NCBI GenBank assembly: GCA_018105865.1
Contig: CM030862.1
Span: 893,601 to 957,600, forward strand
DNA from: Metaphire vulgaris
Lineage: Eukaryota > Annelida > Clitellata > Crassiclitellata > Megascolecidae
DNA: 64,000 nt
Direction: 5' to 3'
Each line of letters opens with the position of its first letter. Within the stretch, counting starts at the first letter, position 1. Position numbers and translations under genes: made by a program. The notes below the pieces were generated by a model. It was not told the DNA's origin. It worked only from the letters and a program-made list of their open reading frames with translations, and made no database searches. This document shows, piece after piece, positions 30,372 through 42,138 of this stretch.

Positions 30372-31273
30372 TAGGGATGTGCGGGTATACCCGTACCCGC
30401 GGGTATACCCTACCCGTACCCGTACCCGCGGGTACGGGTAGGGTAGGGTACACATTTTACGGGTGCGGGTCGGGTGCGGGTACAGCGCTACGGGTACGGG
30501 TATAAGCGGCTACGGTGCGGGTATACCCGTTTTACCCCGAAAGTTATATTTTCATTTCTCACTACTATAGCAAATTAGCAATGCAGTAATAGAAAAATAA
30601 TATTGAGTAAAATGTATTAGTATAACTTGTACATCGCGTTCAGTTTGTCAGACAGCATGCATTTTACTTACTGAAAACATAAAGGAAATACAGATGACGT
30701 AATCTGACATCATCAGTAATAAATCTATAATGGCGTCCTCTGACTCCTCTAAGGACTCTTTGACCGAGAAAGTTCTTCTGGTAAAGTTTTGTGGTTTAAC
30801 TTGAGCTCTAATGCCTGCTCATAGATAAATGATATCTACTAAATATTTTAAACAAGCCCATTCATGTCGGCTTAGGCTAGCTGACTGATTATCCTGATTC
30901 CTAAGTACTAGATCTGTCCTAATCTAACATGCGTGCTATTTACAATGAATAGTTATCCCAATTTCGTAGCCCATATTTCACTGTTGCCTCTCCATAGTCT
31001 CTAGGAACGGATACGGGTTCACGGGTCCATGTACAGGTCCTTGTAGTACTTGTACCCGTAAACGCACCCGCGGGTACGGGTCCAAAATTCCAAATCCAAA
31101 AACTCAAAATTCCAACCAAAGTCGGTTACGGGTACGGGTACGGGTACGGGTACACAGCTTACGGGTACGGGTCGGGTAGGGTATAGCGCTAGCGGGTACG
31201 GGTAGGGTAGGGTAAAAAAGCTTTTCCACGGGTACGGGTAGGGTATGCATTTTGCTGTACCCGCACATCTCTA
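30372..31273. mobile_element. hAT-like element, 902 bp, exact 8-bp TSD, GGGTAC-rich
   Basis: Ends TAGGGATGTGCGGGTA and TACCCGCACATCTCTA, flanked by TTAGTTAG at 30364-30371 and 31274-31281. Both subterminal parts are made of irregular GGGTAC/GGGTAGGGTA repeats. The middle has an ATG reading MASSDSSKDSLTEKVLLVK next to a GTAAAG donor-like site, possibly a transposase N-terminus relic. In the DCUN1D 5' intron. Confidence 0.85.
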
Positions 31274-31955
31274 TTAGTTAGCTATTCTTCATCTGCTGCG
31301 CTGGGACGAAAGTAGCTGCGCGGGGATGCTGGATCAACTGCGTGCGCGCATGTGCGCAGCTTAGAGGGAACGTTGGTCATGATGTATTAAAAATTATTAA
31401 ATTTTTGTGTATATGTAGTGTCAGCTTATCGCTAGGGGGTGTACAGTAGCTTATTAGATTGAAAACCTCTATATAATTGAATTCCAGACAGACTACTTAG
31501 ATATATAACCTTGCTGTCATCACATTTCTGCTGCTGTTGTACCAGCCAAAATGGTCATTGCAGTATGCGCCTGGTATTGTATATTTGCTTTTATTTCAAC
31601 TTTGCATGAATAGTTTCAAAACTATAGGTACAAAATTTGATGGGCCTAATTTGTGTTGTGCCACCCGTTCCCATCAAAACACTGAAATTAAGCAATGTCA
31701 AGCACAGTTAATACTTAGATGTCTGACCAAGCTGTTCATAAGCCATGGATAAATTGGCAGCAGTGTTAATCTGCAAAGGTAAATGCGGGTCTAGGGAAAG
31801 CAATGGCCTGCTTCCTCTGTATTAATGGCTTAAGCCGCCTGTATCACTGCTTGCCTAGTACATGGAGATCAGCGCTAGAGTACAGAACTGCCTTTACCTG
31901 AGAGAATTTGAGAGAATGTCTTTGTTATTACTGTTCCAGTCAAATTAAATTTAAA

Positions 31956-32354
31956 ATGCCACCACGGAAGAAAAGAACCTACGCGACGGAAAATGAACCG
32001 GAGACGTCGAGCAAACGGTTGTGCAGGTATTTTGTTTCAGAGATTCAACTTTTATTTATGACTTCTTAAATTCACAGTGTTGGCTGTCGTATTTGTCTGA
32101 AACATAGGCTACTAACCGCAGTTGTAGTTGTTAAAAGGACTTAACCCTTCAACTGCAACAACCAAATAAACCAAACAAATAAACAACCAAACAAATACTC
32201 GACTAGATCCTTTGACTGCAACATTCTTTGGAGCTATATGCAATGGAAACCGAGTATGTTCAATTCCGGTGGTTAAGGGTTAACCGATTCTGTATCTTCG
32301 CTGATGATTCTTTTATTTAGTTTATGAGGTTGAAAGGGGTAAATGAAATAATAC

Positions 32355-32398
<44 letters not shown>

Positions 32399-35300
32399 GG
32401 GGCGGGAAGTTAGCAGAGTGGTAACAGCGTTGGACGATGGAGCTGAAGGTCGCGGGTTCGAGTCCCGCAGGAGCCCTAAAGGTCGACTCAGCCTTTTTCG
32501 CGGTGGTAAAATGAGGAGCAGTGGTAAAAATCTCTGCGATAAGTCAAACAGGTACGCTATGCGATACACTAGCCCCGTATCCGTGGCATTGCACGCCTGG
32601 CTGAGGGCTATAGAAACGGAGATCAGCGCCGCCTTATGAGCCCGTGAGGCTCGGGGAAGAACTTTGACTTTTTTGATTATTATTATTATTATTATTAATA
32701 CTTGTGGTGTTTCAGTTAAGTTAGGCCAAGTCGATCTTCAGGCTTCTGTGAGCATCGAACCCGCAACCTGCTCTATCATCCAGAGTTGTTACCACTGTGC
32801 TAACTTCCTGCCAAAACTTGGAAAACCTTGCCAAAACTTGGGAATCTTAGCCCATATTGTTTCTAGAATAGTGACATTCATACACTAAGTTTTAGGCATA
32901 TGATTTGTGCCTGTTTTAATGCATTTAACTTGATATATCAATTATATTTATCAGATTTTCACTTTGAGAAGGCAGAATCAGTGGATTTTTTAATTATGAT
33001 TTTTCCGCTGTCTGTGACTTTAGCAAGAAAAGTGCTGAGTCGGGCTTCAGTGTAAAGCGGTGTACTACCTGGTTTAATAATTACTGCACTGGTTGGTCAT
33101 GTAATATTATTTACAATACATATCATATTGTTTACTTTATTTATATAAAATTTTTAAATAATGTCAAATTATTTCCTCAATAAATTGAGTCCCATATTTG
33201 CATTGAATTCAAAGTAGGGTATTCTTTGCTCAGGAGTACTGAACGATATTTGTTTTCCTGAGCTATGGTTTTCTTTTGTTCCAATTCCCTGAATAGTTCC
33301 CTGAATATTTTTGTTGACTTGTTCTGCATTGCAGAAAATGATGGTTCAATTGGCCCGGATGGAATCGAGAGATTTTGTAAAGATCTTGGAGTCGAGCCTG
33401 AAAATGTAACGATTTGTTTTTAAAATAACTTATCTTTCATCTTTAAGTCATGAGGTTTTCAAAAATAATCTTAATTCGACTTCTCCATAATGTCAGGAAG
33501 GCTTTGCGTCTCCTTAAACGGTTCACCCATCAGTTCAATGCCTGTAGGGGGCCGGTGCCGATCCCCGGTTTCATGGCCATCAGCCCCTAGGTGGCTAAGC
33601 CATTCATCCGCAGATGTTGGCCGTTAATTCCCTCTCAATGTTGCCATAGCTACACGTTGCAATTGAGTGAAGTCTGAGTCAATCCCAGGGCTCGAACTCG
33701 GCTCCATAGTACAATGATGTAACCGCTCTTCATCTTCCCGCCCAAGTCTTCTGATGTTCATGAAATGCTTCAACTTTAAGTACTGTAAATTAGAGTGTTC
33801 AAGTAGTTTATTGTATTTTTAGGCTATGATATTTTAGCCATTTTGCATGAAAATGTATTATGTTATTGTCAGTACTGACTTTATTTGTCTGATAATTATC
33901 AAACGATACATTCTTCCTTACTATGTACTGAAAGCTATTTGTGTAGTTCATTAACCAGCCCTTACTTTACTTTGCTTCATGTGTTTAAATTTTTTTTGTA
34001 AATATAAGTAAGTACAGTGTAAGTAAACTCTTGTGGATTTATATAGTGCTTTAGAAAGTAGTACAACAGTAGCTGCTTATTCTCAGGTGCTTAGCCTGTC
34101 TTAAAATAGCTATGAGAAAGGTGAATGATCAGCCAGGCAATGGTCAATATATCCGAATGGCAGTGAGGCTAGATTATGGCTATGGAAAAATGATTTACAA
34201 AAAAGGAACGATTTAAGCTTAGGTCTGGTGACATGAGGAGATAATGCGGGAATTATGGGAAGCGACGATTCAGATTTTATTGTTTGACAGTGTTTAACCC
34301 TGAGGAGGGAAGCTGGGATCGAGTTCCAGAGTTCAGGTGCAATGAATGAAAAAGTATGGTTGCAGATTTTCAGGGATGACTGATTCATTGGGCGTGAAAG
34401 AGTGAGATGAGATGATGAACGTGTGGGTCGAGGAGGCTGAGGTGTTAATAGTGTTCTAAGGTAGACAGGTTTTGATGACTGACGTGAGCTATATGTAAGT
34501 GCTATTATCTTATATTGGATACGTTCAGTTATATTAAGCTAGTGTTATGATTTTGATATTGATAAATGCCTGTGATTTTGATGACAGAATACTGTAATTT
34601 GTCTTGTTTAGAACATATATTTTGCATTTCTTAAATTGTGAGTATGATAATAGGATCTGTTTTGCAATCAGTTAAATAGATATTTTTCAGACGATGGTTT
34701 TGACGTGCATTTTGCTTAAAATTGTAGATTATAATGTTGGTTTTGGCATACAGAATGGATGCCAAAGACATGGGTTATTTCACTTTAAATGAATGGATAA
34801 AGGGTATGACATATCTCCAGTAAGTGGACAGACATCAATCTGCAGTCTCAAAATGCCTGACCATTGTTTTGGATATTGCTTTGTATTCCTTATGGAAACG
34901 TCTGAAAATGCTTTAAGACGCATAAATGTTGTTTGTGGCATCTTGTGGACTTTATTTTATAATCCTTTTTCTAATTTTCATGGAAGGCTTGTTGTGCTTT
35001 TGATGTGACTGTGACTGTGGTTCCTATATTATTTACAGATGTGATTGTATTGAGAAGTTAAACAACAAGTTTGATCTGTTGAACGCATCGCTGTCCGACC
35101 CTGTAACATTCAAAAACGTCTACCGATTTGCATTTGACTTCTCTCTTGTATGTACTTGATATGGCTGTTTAAAATCTTTAATTTAAAAACTCAAATCATG
35201 TCTGTCTGGCTAAAAGGTGTTTTAGAACTAAAAACTGGAACAATTTTCTTTGCCAATCTCTGTCAATTTTAGACCTAAATTCAGACACTCATTTGAATCA

Positions 35301-37745
35301 GCATCAATACCATCATTGCAATGTGATTCAAACAAATTCTACAGTTCAAGTCTTCTGAACAAGAGCTAACAATGCAGCTAACATTGGCATAATCCTGCCA
35401 TCAGCATTGGGAGGGGGATAGAAAATATTTTTAAGGGGGATAGAAATATTTTTAAAGTATACCCACCCAGAAAATCTAGTGATGACTTTTTATTGCTTGT
35501 CAGACACGTTTAGAGTGTTAAAGTAGCAAAGAAGCACTACAAAACATTGGGGTGGGGGGATCAATGGTACTATATTCCCTCTCACTAATTATTGGGGGCC
35601 GACCCCCACAGTTTGCCCCGTGGTTTTCGCCCCTGGTAGCTGGTAGAGTATTCAAAGTTAGTTAATTCAAGTCTTTGGAATAAGAGCTAACAATGTAGCT
35701 ACATGACTAGGACTCGGTATGTATAGAAAATCTGTACAAGCTTCAAGAGCGTGTTGTATTTTGTAGGAGAATGGCAATCGTAGTCTTGATAAGCCGACAG
35801 CAATAGCGTTGATGACTTTGCTTTTGGACGGGCGTTGGTCACTTTTCAATGAGTTCGTGCAATTCTTAGAGGTGAGCAGAGGCAATAAGTGTTCATTTAA
35901 TTCACCAAATGAACTATTGCCTTTTTATTTAGTCATGGCCGGGGGCTAATCTGATCTGATCACCGGCCGTGGATGTGACTTCTCTAGATTATGCCTAGGC
36001 TGCTTGTGGACGTAGAAGTCTTTAGTTGACATGAACCTGTCTTGTATTGTAAATTGCTAGTTGGCTTGAATGGATGTAATTTCAATTGTCATTCGCTTGT
36101 TGGAGGCGTCTGTGAAGATCTCACTTGCATTTTAATGAATATGTCAGATACGATAGCACACACGATGTTGCCAACAATTGCCAATATATATTTGAGTTCG
36201 GTTGCTGTTGCTGATTACTAAATCTGTATCAAGGAGTTCTGGATTAGATTTCTTGTTTACGCAAGTTGAAAATATTTTTATATTTTACTTAAATTTCGTT
36301 ACGGTGGTAGTGGCAGTCTGGCCGACCTCGATATTTGAAATCTATGCTGCAGCATTATTTCTATGATTATCAGTTTGGGGGTGTCTGAAAATTCTGGGGG
36401 TCCCCTGCCAAAAAAAAGTCTGACAAGCAAAAAAGGTCTCAAATTAGGGGGTGTTGGGAGTATTAGGGGGGTGTAAAAATATCCATGATGCTGGATCAGC
36501 CAAAACATAGCTGAAATTGGGGTGGGGTGGCCAAAAAACATTCTCATTCAACAAGATTCATAGCTAAATATACCAAGAACCAACACTGAAATTTTTAAGA
36601 AAGCTTTCTCTTTTTCTGACCCTAAAACATGGACCTCTCTTCCCTTGGCCCCTTGGCTGTCATTTCCTCCAAACGATTAAGTATTTTCAGACCCCAGCTG
36701 AAAACACATCTCTTTCAATTAACATATCCTCTGCCTCACTGTTTCCCATTGACTGATTTCTGGAATTTGACTTGGTCTTTTTCAGATGGATTTGGAGTAG
36801 CATCGATTGATGCCTAAGATTATTAGAAATGGCACTATAGAAGTTCGTAATTATGGCTATTAAATCTGTGATAAATATTGTCTTTGTAGCAATCCAAATT
36901 TAGAGGCGTTAACAAAGATCAGTGGTACAACGTATATGAATTCAGTCGCCACATTCTGCCAGACCTTTCAAACTATGATGAAGATGGTGCTTGTGGGTGT
37001 CTCTTCTAATATGTTTTATCTCACTATGCATTAATTAACCCCTTAACCATGTATTTAACTGTAACTCAATGTAAAATGGACGGATGTATCCAGGATCCCC
37101 AGTTAAGGGGTTAAGAAAATCTGCATTAATTTTTACATTTGTGACAATTTTGTTAATGATATGAAATCCGTTTTCACTGTATGAAGCTATGGGGCCGTCC
37201 ATATAATACGCCACACTCGAGGAGGCAAGGGGTCTAAGAAAGTGTGACAGAGAGGATGGGGTAAGGACCTCCATGACGTAACACTTTATGTGTAAATAAA
37301 ATCTTAAGTATACCTTACAAGAAATATGGTAAAAGCACATTTAAGAGAATACTTTTTGATCATTTACACTTTCTTGCCCATGATGCATAAAAGTTTAGAT
37401 CTCAGTTATTTTCATTTGCCAGATGTTGAATGCCTGTTTTGTTGCTGAAAATTGAATGAGAAACCAGACTGTATTAAATAGAAAACCTGCAATTTGTGGT
37501 GCAATTTATGGACAATGCCTTATGGCTGGTCCACGATTTGTTACATACTTTGAGGGGTCCGCGATTTGTGACCGTTTGTGGTTTGGGGGGAGGGTCAAAA
37601 ACTGTCAAAAATAGCATTGTATACTTTATGGATGGCCCTAGTGAATGTCATTGTGATAAGCAGTATTCTATGCTGGCTCTCCATACCAATTTCCCTTATG
37701 GCATCTTATGGATAGAGACAAGCTGTGAAAGTATAAGTATGATTC

Positions 37746-37785
<40 letters not shown>

Positions 37786-38087
37786 GTTGTTGTTATTGTT
37801 ATTATTATTATTATGCAATTCTATAACACTGGTTCTAATATCCAAAAGGTATTAATTGATGGTGCATCTTTAAAAGACCCGGTAATTCCAGAGATCTGGC
37901 AGACTGGAAAAGCTGCAGGAGACACTAGGGAGGAAAAGATATAGTTTTAAGTGTAGATTTTTGTCATAATACAGACAACGTTGAATGTAATTGTAAAATT
38001 CTTTCAGGGCCTGTACTGCTCGACGAATTCGTCGAATGGTACCAACAGCAGCTGAGTAAAGCAACAGAGGTCAGCGTTGCTATTTAG
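31956..38087 (+). CDS. DCUN1D5: DCN1-like protein 4/5 (PONY domain, cullin neddylation)
   Basis: Scaffold that helps UBE2M/UBE2F transfer NEDD8 to cullins (family knowledge). Eight coding exons: 31956-32026, 33024-33091, 33335-33405, 34728-34819, 35039-35147, 35767-35871, 36890-36992, 38008-38087. All are GT-AG and sum to 699 nt (232 residues plus stop; human DCUN1D5 is 237). The N-terminus [16 protein letters not shown] is the basic leader of the 4/5 subgroup. Then [137 protein letters not shown]. The last two are the cullin WHB-binding C-terminal helices. The coding start lies 16 nt inside an exon whose acceptor is at 31938-31939, so a 5' non-coding exon is expected. DCUN1D4 and D5 cannot be told apart here. 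Confidence 0.95.
32141..32283. mobile_element. TTAA-bounded mini-element with internal duplication (copy 5)
   Basis: TTAACCCTTCAACTGCAACA at the start and GGTGGTTAAGGGTTAA at the end, 143 bp. The CCTTTGACTGCAACA block is repeated inside, so it is about 65 bp longer than its relatives. Confidence 0.5.
32397..32690 (+). mobile_element. tRNA-derived SINE (type copy)
   Basis: Head AGTTAGCAGAGTGGTAACAG (A box) and TCGCGGGTTCGAGTCCCG (B box), body ending GCCCGTGAGGCTCGGGGAAG, and a TTTGACTTTTTTGATTATTATT tail. Relatives: 24117-24395 (minus) and the head at 32700-32815 (minus). Preceded by a (TTA)n array at 32357-32396. DCUN1D intron 1. Confidence 0.8.
32700..32815 (-). mobile_element. tRNA-derived SINE head, inverted next to the previous copy
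   Basis: The reverse complement reads AAGTTAGCACAGTGGTAACA ... TTGCGGGTTCGATGCTCACA. The opposed SINEs could pair in the transcript. Confidence 0.65.
33540..33755 (-). mobile_element. tRNA-derived SINE in DCUN1D intron 3
   Basis: The reverse strand has GGGCGGGAAGATGAAGAGCG (head), GAGTTCGAGCCCTGGGATT (B box) and a body ending in the CCTAGGGGCTGATGG region. Confidence 0.55.
34020..34485 (-). mobile_element. L2/CR1-like LINE C-terminal relic
   Basis: The reverse strand encodes [20 protein letters not shown]...[10 protein letters not shown], the LWNSLP-type end of L2/CR1 proteins. In DCUN1D intron 3, antisense to the gene. Confidence 0.6.
36295..36560. mobile_element. hAT-like MITE related to 39841-40014
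   Basis: Shares the GGGGGTGT and GGGGGGTGTAAAAATATCCATG ending type with the TSD-bearing element at 39.8 kb (complement AAATATCCCTG), and contains the core motif at 36421-36438. Ends not precisely fixed. DCUN1D intron 6. Confidence 0.45.
36590..36865 (+). mobile_element. LINE 3' end, second tail family
   Basis: Degenerate KTWTSLPL reading, then the tail block GGTCTTTTTCAGATGGATTT...AGCATCGATTGATGCC...GGCACTATAGAAGTTCG. Relatives in minus orientation are at 37800-37920, 44780-44855, 45608-45705 and 53488-53535. Confidence 0.55.
37035..37114. mobile_element. TTAA-bounded mini-element, copy 6 (80 bp)
   Basis: TTAACCCCTTAACCATGTAT ... CCAGTTAAGGGGTTAA. Near-identical to 42269-42347 and 48662-48741, so recently active or selectively kept. 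Confidence 0.75.
37190..37643. mobile_element. TIR element (GGGGCCGTCCATA type), 0.45 kb
   Basis: The left end GGGGCCGTCCATATAATAC and right end ACTTTATGGATGGCCCTAG are imperfect complements. No target duplication established. DCUN1D intron 7. Confidence 0.55.
37744..37920 (-). mobile_element. (TTA)n array and LINE 3' tail (second family)
   Basis: About 20 TTA/TTG units, then the ATTCTATAACACTGGTTCT...TATTAATTGATGGTGCATCTT block in reverse orientation. Ends some 90 bp before DCUN1D exon 8. Confidence 0.5.
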
Positions 38088-39832
38088 AGACCTCCGCCAG
38101 AGTTTGCAACCTCCAAAACACCAATTCTCCGCTAAGACAAGACATTATACGCTGTGCGCAGAATTGTGACAGACTGTGTGCAAAAAGCCGGAACTCTTGC
38201 AAGATATCGAAATAACCAAAGACTTCTCGATTCTGAATAGGATAAGATAAATTGGAAAAGTATTTAGGTTCTTTAATGTGCGTTACTGGACGGTTTTAGG
38301 GTTGTATATATTCGGTAATGATTAAGTCTTGCGTACTTGCCACGGACGCGGTGCAACCGAAGTCCACTTTAAGATGCAAATCACCCAAAGTGTGAATCTT
38401 TGTAAATGTAACTAACTATAAAAAAAAATTATGCTTTAATTTGAAAATGTGCCAAGATTTGAAATGATTGTCATATGAAGGAAACGAAACCGAATATGGC
38501 AAGTTTGTTACTGCTTTTATTGTATGTGAATGTAATTAATATCTGAATTTGAAAATAACCACAACATGTATGTCATCCATAAGAAAGTCAATGAATATGA
38601 TTTATGTAAATTTTCTTTTGTAAGAACAACTTTTACCTGTGTTACGTTTATTAGATTAATGGAAAAAGCAGCTTCAGGTACAGTAACAGCAAACAGTCAA
38701 TTGTTGATACACAGAAAAAGTTATTTATGATTATTATTGAATTGGTCTGTAATGTCTGATCAACTGCCAATGCTTACATTCTCCAAGTACAGATATTCAT
38801 ACAGAAGTTACATAAACTGTATGATTACACTCTATCGTAATCCTAATTGTCTTTATTTATTGGAGCTGTAAAATTTCCTGGAAACTGTTTGAAATTACCA
38901 TTTATTGATACATCTGTATTTGAGATTGTCGCATTTTGTTGTTGTTATCATTCAGTTCTTTGCCATCAGATTTATAACTTTTGTTATAAAATAACTCGAA
39001 ACGGTTTGTTTTTAATTCACTTTATTCAGTTTTGTTTTTATTTTACTTAGACCAATAGAGTAGAAGAAGCTACTGTGGTGTCATCAGTGGACATTACATT
39101 GAATCTACCTGTAATTAGAGCCCTCATCCAAAGAAATATTGAGAATTTGATTAAAAGTTGGACTGTATAATGGCCACATTTGATTATCAGAAAATATTTA
39201 GGAGCATACTCTGCTGTATGGACGGCGTTACTAATAATTTTACGATGCTTATAAGCTTAAGTTTTATAGCATATGTTTCATGTGCTACTAGATTTCAATA
39301 TCATAGGTTTTCTTTGGATGTAAATGCAGTCTACAGTACATCTCGAATTGCACACATTTCATTGGCCTAGCCACCGGGAAGACCCCCCACCCCACCCCCT
39401 TATTCTCTCTGGGACCCGTCATGGGATTTAAGCATAGATGTTGATAAATAATTTCGGAGAGTCGGTAGGATGACAGCGTTTGACCACTTTTTAACGAAGC
39501 ACAATTCAAGTTTGAATAGTACGCACCAGGTTCCACGTCTAACCATCGTTTTACTCAAAACTGCTAGGGGAGCTTCCCAAATACCTGGTTGGAGTACCGG
39601 TCCGTACCTGTATTATGTCGAATTCAATTGCCTCCGCTGTTGTGTCCCCATCTTCATTGCTACAAATCGTGCAGGAATAATCAATAATGTTGTTCTCAAT
39701 TTCGATCTACAGGGTTCGAAATAGAGCACCTCCAACTCCAAGACATTTTATACTACACAGTAGCACCAAAGACTGCTCTGGACCTAGCAACATCAACAAA
39801 ACGAAAGTCCTGTCCTGCCGAATATCTTGTGG
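38088..39832. other. DCUN1D 3' flank, no gene seen
   Basis: AT-rich 1.7 kb after the stop codon; presumably 3' UTR then intergenic. No clear AATAAA was recognised close to the stop and no second coding region is convincing. Confidence 0.5.
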
Positions 39833-39840
39833 AATGGATA

Positions 39841-40014
39841 CAGGGATATTTTACACCCCTAACACCACCACCCCCAATTTGAGGTCGACACCCCAAATTT
39901 GGTAATGTGACAATATGGTAGGCATACAAAATGCATACTAATTAGCTCCGGACACCCCCCAACCCCTAATTTGAGGTCGACACCCCCAATTTCATAATCC
40001 TAGAAATATCCCTG
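39841..40014. mobile_element. hAT-like MITE, 174 bp, exact 8-bp TSD
   Basis: CAGGGATATTTTACACC ... AGAAATATCCCTG, flanked by AATGGATA at 39833-39840 and 40015-40022. The interior has two copies of AATTTGAGGTCGACACCCC. Confidence 0.88.
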
Positions 40015-40028
40015 AATGGATAGTAGGC

Positions 40029-40197
40029 AGTATCGCCACGGGGGGCAACTGCCCCCAACCTGCCCCAGACCACCTACCAGATTTACGCAAATCCTGTGAG
40101 AAAGTTATTTATGGAGGGGTGGGAAGGTGGGAAAGGAATCTGACACCCCAGCCCCATTTTTACCGCCCCCAACCAAAAATTCCTGGCGACGCCACTG
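40029..40197. mobile_element. MITE copy (GGCGACGCCACTG end), left of tandem array
   Basis: Ends AAAAATTCCTGGCGACGCCACTG, with an interior containing GACCACCTACCAGATT. The same sequence recurs at 40672-40845, on the other side of a 17-bp tandem array. Confidence 0.6.
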
Positions 40198-40484
40198 TTC
40201 AGAACTCTCTTGAAATTCGCAAAAATTCAAGGCCACGCAAAGCCTTGAAGGAATTTGCAATTAGTTCCTCGCTATCTTTTTGGTCCTCGATTTATAGCCA
40301 TACTGTATTTTATCGAGTCTTTGTCCGCCATGAAAGAGAATGCGAGAAATCGTTTAACTCGAAAATTCGACAAATTCTAGGCGAATTAGATCTAGTTTTT
40401 AGTGTAAAGTCACCACTACAAGCCCTCTGATCACGCCGACGTGATAACCACACTACAGTAAAACCCATGCCACGCCGAAATGCC

Positions 40485-40650
40485 CACCGCGTTCAAATGC
40501 CCTCCGCGTCCAAATGCTCACCGCGTCCAAATGCTCACCGCGTCCAAATGCTCACCGCGTCCAAATGCCCTCCGCGTTCAAATGCTCACCTCATCCAAAT
40601 GCCCTCCGCGTCCAAATGACCTCCGCGTTCAAATTATCACCGCGTTTAAA
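40485..40650. repeat. 17-bp tandem array, about 10 copies
   Basis: Unit GCTCACCGCGTCCAAAT with variants (CCCTCCGCG, TTCAAAT). Head-to-tail without spacers, so not CRISPR-like. Reading frames across it are repetitive and not gene-like. Confidence 0.9.
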
Positions 40651-40671
40651 TGCACATATTTCGGAACCACT

Positions 40672-40845
40672 AGCGTTGCCACGGGGGCAAATGTAGGAGC
40701 CCCCCTCACCTGCCCTTGACCACCTACCAGATTCGCCCAAAGCAAAGCTTGTGAGAAAGATTTGTGGAGGGGTGGGTAAGGAATCGGACACGCCAACCCC
40801 TTTTTGCCTCCCCCACCCAACCAAAAATTCCTGGCGACGCCACTG
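40672..40845. mobile_element. MITE copy (GGCGACGCCACTG end), right of tandem array
   Basis: Same orientation and end as 40029-40197. Confidence 0.6.
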
Positions 40846-41065
40846 ATAGTAGGGCGATCGAGTGAAGAGCGGTGTATTAAGAGACTTTTTCAAATGGTGA
40901 CATTGTGATGGTCAAAATAGTTGGCATGACCGGCGAATTCGCTACAAAGTTCAAGATGCGAATATATAGCGTTACCCTTATTTTTGTATCGATTAGAGCT
41001 CTATATCAGACAACGCTTGGGCAGCTAATGGCCATTTTTACTTATACCAGTAGAATAGACCAAGC

Positions 41066-41239
41066 CAGGGGCCTAGCCAGGAATTTGATTGGGGCTGGGG
41101 TTGAGGGGCTATAATCTGATATTGGGGTATAAATCTTTGAAAACTTGGAAAATCTTAAAAACACATTAGGCCTAAATTTTTAAGGTAATCTGATTTGAGG
41201 GGGTATATATGCCGATAGACCCACGTCGTTACGCCCCTG
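41066..41239. mobile_element. hAT-like MITE, 174 bp, imperfect 8-bp TSD
   Basis: CAGGGGCCTAGCCAGG ... CGTTACGCCCCTG; flanks GACCAAGC and GAAGAAGC agree at 6 of 8 positions. Another left end of this type is at 43043. Confidence 0.65.
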
Positions 41240-41257
41240 GAAGAAGCTACTGGCAGC

Positions 41258-41414
41258 CAGTGGCGTATTTAGAATTTTGGTAAGGGGGGGCCAGACACTT
41301 TCGACCTGACAAGTTACAACTTTGGAAAAAGTTGACGACCTTTTTTTTGCTTGTCAAGCAAGACCAAAGGGGGGGCCATGGCCCAAATGGCCCAATGGTA
41401 AATATACGCCACTG
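41258..41414. mobile_element. hAT-like MITE, 157 bp, exact 8-bp TSD
   Basis: CAGTGGCGTATTTAG ... AAATATACGCCACTG, flanked by CTGGCAGC at 41250-41257 and 41415-41422. Contains the shared core motif (41332-41356, reverse). Confidence 0.9.
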
Positions 41415-42073
41415 CTGGCAGCTTACACTCTAGGCCTATTTCTAAAGCGGTGTTTAAGCGTGTGTGTGTGTGTGTGTGCGTGTGTGCGTGTGTAAGTGCA
41501 ACAATCAAAGGTCAGAGCACTAAACGTTTAGTGCAGTTCGCAGTTTTAAGGAAAAGGAAATTACCGTATTTCCGTCAAAACTACGGTATTTATGTGGGCC
41601 GAGTGGAAACAGTTAAAGTGGCGATCGGGTGTTAGAACGGCCGTTTGGCAATCGACCAAAGGCCTAATAAAGCCTAATAAAGCCATTAGGCCCCGGGGTC
41701 CTTTGTCCGTCGACGTCGAACGTGGCATTCGACATTTGCACTGATTTGCCAAATTGAGTGATTTGGCGGAATTCGGGAAATCAATTACGGTACGATATGG
41801 GCACTCGACGGGGGGAGGCATTGGGGGGAGGGGAGGGATCGAAGGATGACCGCCTTTGATAATGGCCAGTCGGGCATGATGGAGATCCAACGTTTGCTGC
41901 TTGATCACTTCGAAACAACCATCGAATCGATTGTTATCTCCTACGGAAGTGGACTTCGAGGGTTGGACCCACCCAGCGGTTGATCGTAAAACCAGTAGTA
42001 TTGTGCACTCGATGTCAAGTTGTCAACTGCTCTTCACAAATAACTAATCACTCGTGAATTGCCGTAGAGACAG

Positions 42074-42081
42074 ACAGAGAC

Positions 42082-42133
<52 letters not shown>
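42074..42133. repeat. (GA)n microsatellite
   Basis: CAGA units passing into a GA run; followed at 42149 by a truncated MITE left end (CAGAGGCGTAGCTAGG). Confidence 0.9.

Positions 42134-42138
<5 letters not shown>

Noticed and set aside
30380..31260. Interstitial telomere
   Set aside because: GGGTAC/GGGTAGGGTA units are irregular, not TTAGGG, and sit wholly inside an element with TIRs and an 8-bp TSD.
32397..32475. Functional tRNA gene
   Set aside because: A- and B-box-like sequences are present, but the acceptor stem does not close and a SINE body with relatives follows.
34691..34723. 33-nt microexon between DCUN1D exons 3 and 4
   Set aside because: It has AG and GT edges, but inclusion breaks the frame; starting exon 4 at 34728 restores the conserved IIMLVLA helix and the frame.
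40485..40650. CRISPR-like direct repeats
   Set aside because: 17-bp units are head to tail without spacers, in an animal genome; an ordinary minisatellite.
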